Shown here: piece after piece, positions 5,462-7,396 of the stretch
How the letters are laid out: each line of letters opens with the position of its first letter
How positions within the stretch are numbered: position 1 is the stretch's first letter
NCBI GenBank assembly: GCA_027858355.1
Contig: JAQICW010000705.1
Span: 1 to 7,396 of the forward strand
DNA length: 7,396 bases
Origin: Desulfobacula sp.
Lineage (GTDB): Bacteria; Desulfobacterota; Desulfobacteria; Desulfobacterales; Desulfobacteraceae
Reading direction: 5' to 3'
The notes under the pieces: generated by a model
The model's input: the letters and a program-made list of their open reading frames with translations, nothing else
What the model was told of the DNA's origin: nothing
Database searches by the model: none
Made by a program: the position numbers and the translations under genes

Positions 5462-7195
5462 TTAAACTATATTAAGGTATTTTGGGTCCCAGCACATTTT
5501 ATCCACAAGGGTATTCAGCCTGTCAGGATCATTATTGTGTTTAAATTTTGAGAAAGCACAATCGTTTTGCGTGACATTAGCCTTTATGGCTTCTGCACCG
5601 ACTCTTTTGGCAACTTCCAGAGAGACTTTTCTGAACTGATCCAGAGGTGGGAAAAGGATACCATCCTTAAGATCGTCTTCTGCGACAAATTCTGCAACGG
5701 CATGAGCAGCAGCAGAAAAAAAGACCGGCAGAACTTCTGTGGCACCTGATGCCACAACTCCTAATCCAATACCTGGGAAGACAAAGGAATTGTTCATCTG
5801 TCCGATTCGATAGTCTTTGCCATTGTGATGGACGGGATCAAAGGGAGACCCTGTTGCCACCAGTGCTTTGCCATCGGACCATTCATAGACATCTTTGGGC
5901 AGTGCTTCTGCCTTTGTAGTGGGATTGCTCAAAGGCAGAATAACGGGTCTGTTCGTATTTTTACAGGCTGCTTCAATAATTTCTTTTGTAAATTGTCCGG
6001 GCTGTCCTGATGTGCCGATTAATACCGTGACTTTTTCATTTTTAACCGCGTTTAAAAGGGTATTGTCTGTTGAAGTTTTTAACCAGTCAAGTGTTTTTGG
6101 ATCTTTGGCATATTTTATCTTATAGGGTTCAAGGTCACGGTCAGTGGTGACAATTCCCCTTGAATCCATGGTAAAAATTCTGGCAGTGGCATCTTTTTCA
6201 TCCAGGCCCTGTTCCACAAGTTCTGTCTGAATCTGGTCTGCAATACCAACGCCACCAGCACCAGCACCATTCACCAGATAGACCTGGTCAGTCATTTTTT
6301 CTTTTGATACCTTCATGGCGGCAAGGATTCCGGCAACGGCCACGGAACCCGTTCCCTGGATATCATCATTAAAGGAAATCACTTCATTAATATATTTGTC
6401 CCGAATGGTAAAGGCCGTTTGTTTTGAAAAGTCCTCCCACTGGCACAGGGCATGGGGGAAAACCTTTTTAAAAGCTATTACAAATTTTTCGATAAAGGTA
6501 TAATATACTTCTCCTGTGAGACGTTTGTGACGCCATCCCAGATAGTTTGGATCATTTAATAATTCTTGATTATCCGTGCCCACGTCAAGGCTTATGGGAA
6601 GGCAGTGCCAGGGTGCGATTCCGGCTCCCTGGGTGTAGAGCATCAGTTTTCCAAGGCAGATGGGCAGGCCGCCGGCACCCTGGTCACCAATCCCAAGAAT
6701 TCCCTGATTATCTGTTACAACAGCGATCCTGATGTCCTGGTCCGTATAGTTCTGCAGGATATATTCTGCATAGTCGATATTATCCGGGAAAAAGTGTATC
6801 CCGTTTGGTCTGCGGAAATTAGTTGAATATTGCTGGCAGGCAAGACCCACTGTGGGTGTATAGATAATTGGCAGAAATTTTGTTACATTGCTGGCAATAA
6901 CCGCATGGGCCAGGACAACATTTCTGTCATAAAGACTTCGGATATAAATAAATTTTTCAATGGCACTTTCTTTTTTGTCAATGATATTAAGGCTTGATTG
7001 AAGCTGATCTTCAAGGGTTCTTACTCTTGGCGGCAGAAAGCCGCTGAGCTTAAACTTGATTTTTTCTTTAACAGTAAAGGCAGTGCCTTTGCTGATATTA
7101 TTGAAACGAAGGATATCAAAACCTCGTAAATTAATTTGTACCCCTGTGGTTTCGCCAAATTCACCATATTTAAACTCATAATGATTTATTTCCAT
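5462..7195 (-). CDS. maeA: NAD(P)-dependent malic enzyme (large, MaeA/SfcA type)
   Basis: A 577-residue cytoplasmic enzyme that oxidatively decarboxylates malate to pyruvate and CO2 with reduction of NAD(P)+, using Mg2+ or Mn2+. It links C4 acids to pyruvate; the reverse or anaplerotic direction is possible. The N-terminal malic domain holds IIYTPTVG with catalytic Tyr112 and GDQGAGGLPICLGKL with Lys183. The metal ligands are E254 and D255 (QWEDF) and D278 (FNDDIQGTG). The NAD-binding domain begins at about 285, with the dinucleotide loop GAGAGGVGIA at 310-319 and SNPTTKAE further on. Length agrees with the roughly 565-residue bacterial MaeA group, and all key residues are present. NAD is more likely than NADP for this group, but I cannot settle it from sequence. 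AAGGAA lies ten bases before the ATG. It is transcribed separately from the oxidoreductase genes, with a hairpin terminator between, so co-orientation alone does not imply a shared pathway. Confidence 0.96.
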   Translation of the reverse strand: MEINHYEFKYGEFGETTGVQINLRGFDILRFNNISKGTAFTVKEKIKFKLSGFLPPRVRTLEDQLQSSLNIIDKKESAIEKFIYIRSLYDRNVVLAHAVIASNVTKFLPIIYTPTVGLACQQYSTNFRRPNGIHFFPDNIDYAEYILQNYTDQDIRIAVVTDNQGILGIGDQGAGGLPICLGKLMLYTQGAGIAPWHCLPISLDVGTDNQELLNDPNYLGWRHKRLTGEVYYTFIEKFVIAFKKVFPHALCQWEDFSKQTAFTIRDKYINEVISFNDDIQGTGSVAVAGILAAMKVSKEKMTDQVYLVNGAGAGGVGIADQIQTELVEQGLDEKDATARIFTMDSRGIVTTDRDLEPYKIKYAKDPKTLDWLKTSTDNTLLNAVKNEKVTVLIGTSGQPGQFTKEIIEAACKNTNRPVILPLSNPTTKAEALPKDVYEWSDGKALVATGSPFDPVHHNGKDYRIGQMNNSFVFPGIGLGVVASGATEVLPVFFSAAAHAVAEFVAEDDLKDGILFPPLDQFRKVSLEVAKRVGAEAIKANVTQNDCAFSKFKHNNDPDRLNTLVDKMCWDPKYLNIV

Positions 7196-7205
7196 GATAC
7201 AAAAA

Positions 7206-7211
7206 TTCCTT
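7206..7211 (-). promoter_or_regulatory. Ribosome binding site of the malic enzyme gene
   Basis: AAGGAA on the minus strand, ten bases before the ATG at 7195, within a very AT-rich leader (7196-7320) that otherwise shows no clear feature. Confidence 0.55.
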
Positions 7212-7345
7212 AAATTATAATTTTAATAAAATATTTCTTAAAAACAGCAGACTATAATATATCATAAACTTATATTAAAGGTAAAAAAATAAAAATTTTC
7301 ATTGTTTGAAAAATATTCAAGCACCACCTGGATATTTGCCATAAG

Positions 7346-7383
7346 AAATTTTGCATAACCCGTTAAATTTTGTATAACCCGTT
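7346..7383. repeat. Tandem 19-bp direct repeat upstream of the malic enzyme gene
   Basis: AAATTTTGCATAACCCGTT (7346-7364) is followed directly by a copy that differs at one base (7365-7383, T in place of C at the ninth position). The repeat lies about 150-190 bp before the malic enzyme start, near the window edge, so further copies could lie outside. A 19-bp period is close to two helical turns, which would suit a regulator binding one DNA face, though this is inference. The period is not a multiple of three, which argues against it being coding. Confidence 0.6.
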
Positions 7384-7396
7384 CCAGGGTGATCAC

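Noticed and set aside
7214..7219. TATAAT on the minus strand as the -10 box of the malic enzyme gene.
   Set aside because: Transcription would start within the ribosome binding site at 7206-7211, and no good -35 lies at the right distance. The whole leader is AT-rich, so such hexamers are expected by chance.
7262..7396. Minus-strand frame open from the right edge for 44 codons, ending in TGA at 7264-7262, as the tail of a gene upstream of the malic enzyme.
   Set aside because: The peptide matches no family I know, its last third is AT-driven F/N/Y-rich sequence, and it runs through a 19-bp tandem repeat whose two copies would be read in different frames. Sequence to the right would decide.

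Overview
The window looks like part of the chromosome of an anaerobic, respiratory bacterium, most likely a sulfate-reducing member of the Desulfobacterota (Desulfobacterales type). This rests on three things: a class III (cytochrome c3-like) tetrahaem cytochrome, a cytoplasmic molybdenum/tungsten-pterin oxidoreductase with a small ferredoxin-like partner, and a sigma-54 activator of the PAS-AAA-Fis type. Base composition is moderate, with very AT-rich intergenic stretches. No rRNA, tRNA, CRISPR array or mobile element was seen. The taxonomic call is inference from gene content.

Layout. Positions 1-130 hold what may be the end of an upstream operon; a short reading frame overlaps the next gene by GTGA. 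Positions 127-825 (+) encode a membrane-tethered tetrahaem cytochrome c. A convergent gap (826-1013) with several TTGCA half-sites follows. On the minus strand, read from right to left, come: a malic enzyme (7195-5462); a strong hairpin terminator (5409-5449); the catalytic subunit of a DMSO-reductase-superfamily enzyme (5288-2841); its overlapping two-cluster Fe-S subunit (2854-2513); a 155-bp gap with a perfect 11-bp-arm inverted repeat (2404-2429); and a sigma-54-dependent activator (2357-1014). The right edge (7196-7396) is AT-rich, non-coding leader with a tandem 19-bp repeat.

How the parts fit. The pterin enzyme and its Fe-S subunit form a translationally coupled pair with no export signal and no membrane anchor, so they should work as a soluble cytoplasmic redox enzyme passing electrons to or from ferredoxin or another soluble carrier. 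The activator gene directly downstream, in the same orientation and with no visible terminator between, is the natural candidate regulator. Its PAS domain carries a cysteine triad that could sense redox state or bind a metal or cluster. The 26-bp palindrome before its start is a good candidate for its own binding site. The substrate cannot be read from the sequence; the closest family I recognise is the acetylene-hydratase-like branch, which is mostly uncharacterised.

The most interesting points are the missing first cysteine of the Fe-S site in the pterin enzyme, the TTGCA palindrome and its half-site echoes in the convergent gap, the activator's GAFTNA variant loop and cysteine-bearing PAS domain, and the TonB-like lysine/glutamate/proline tether of the cytochrome.
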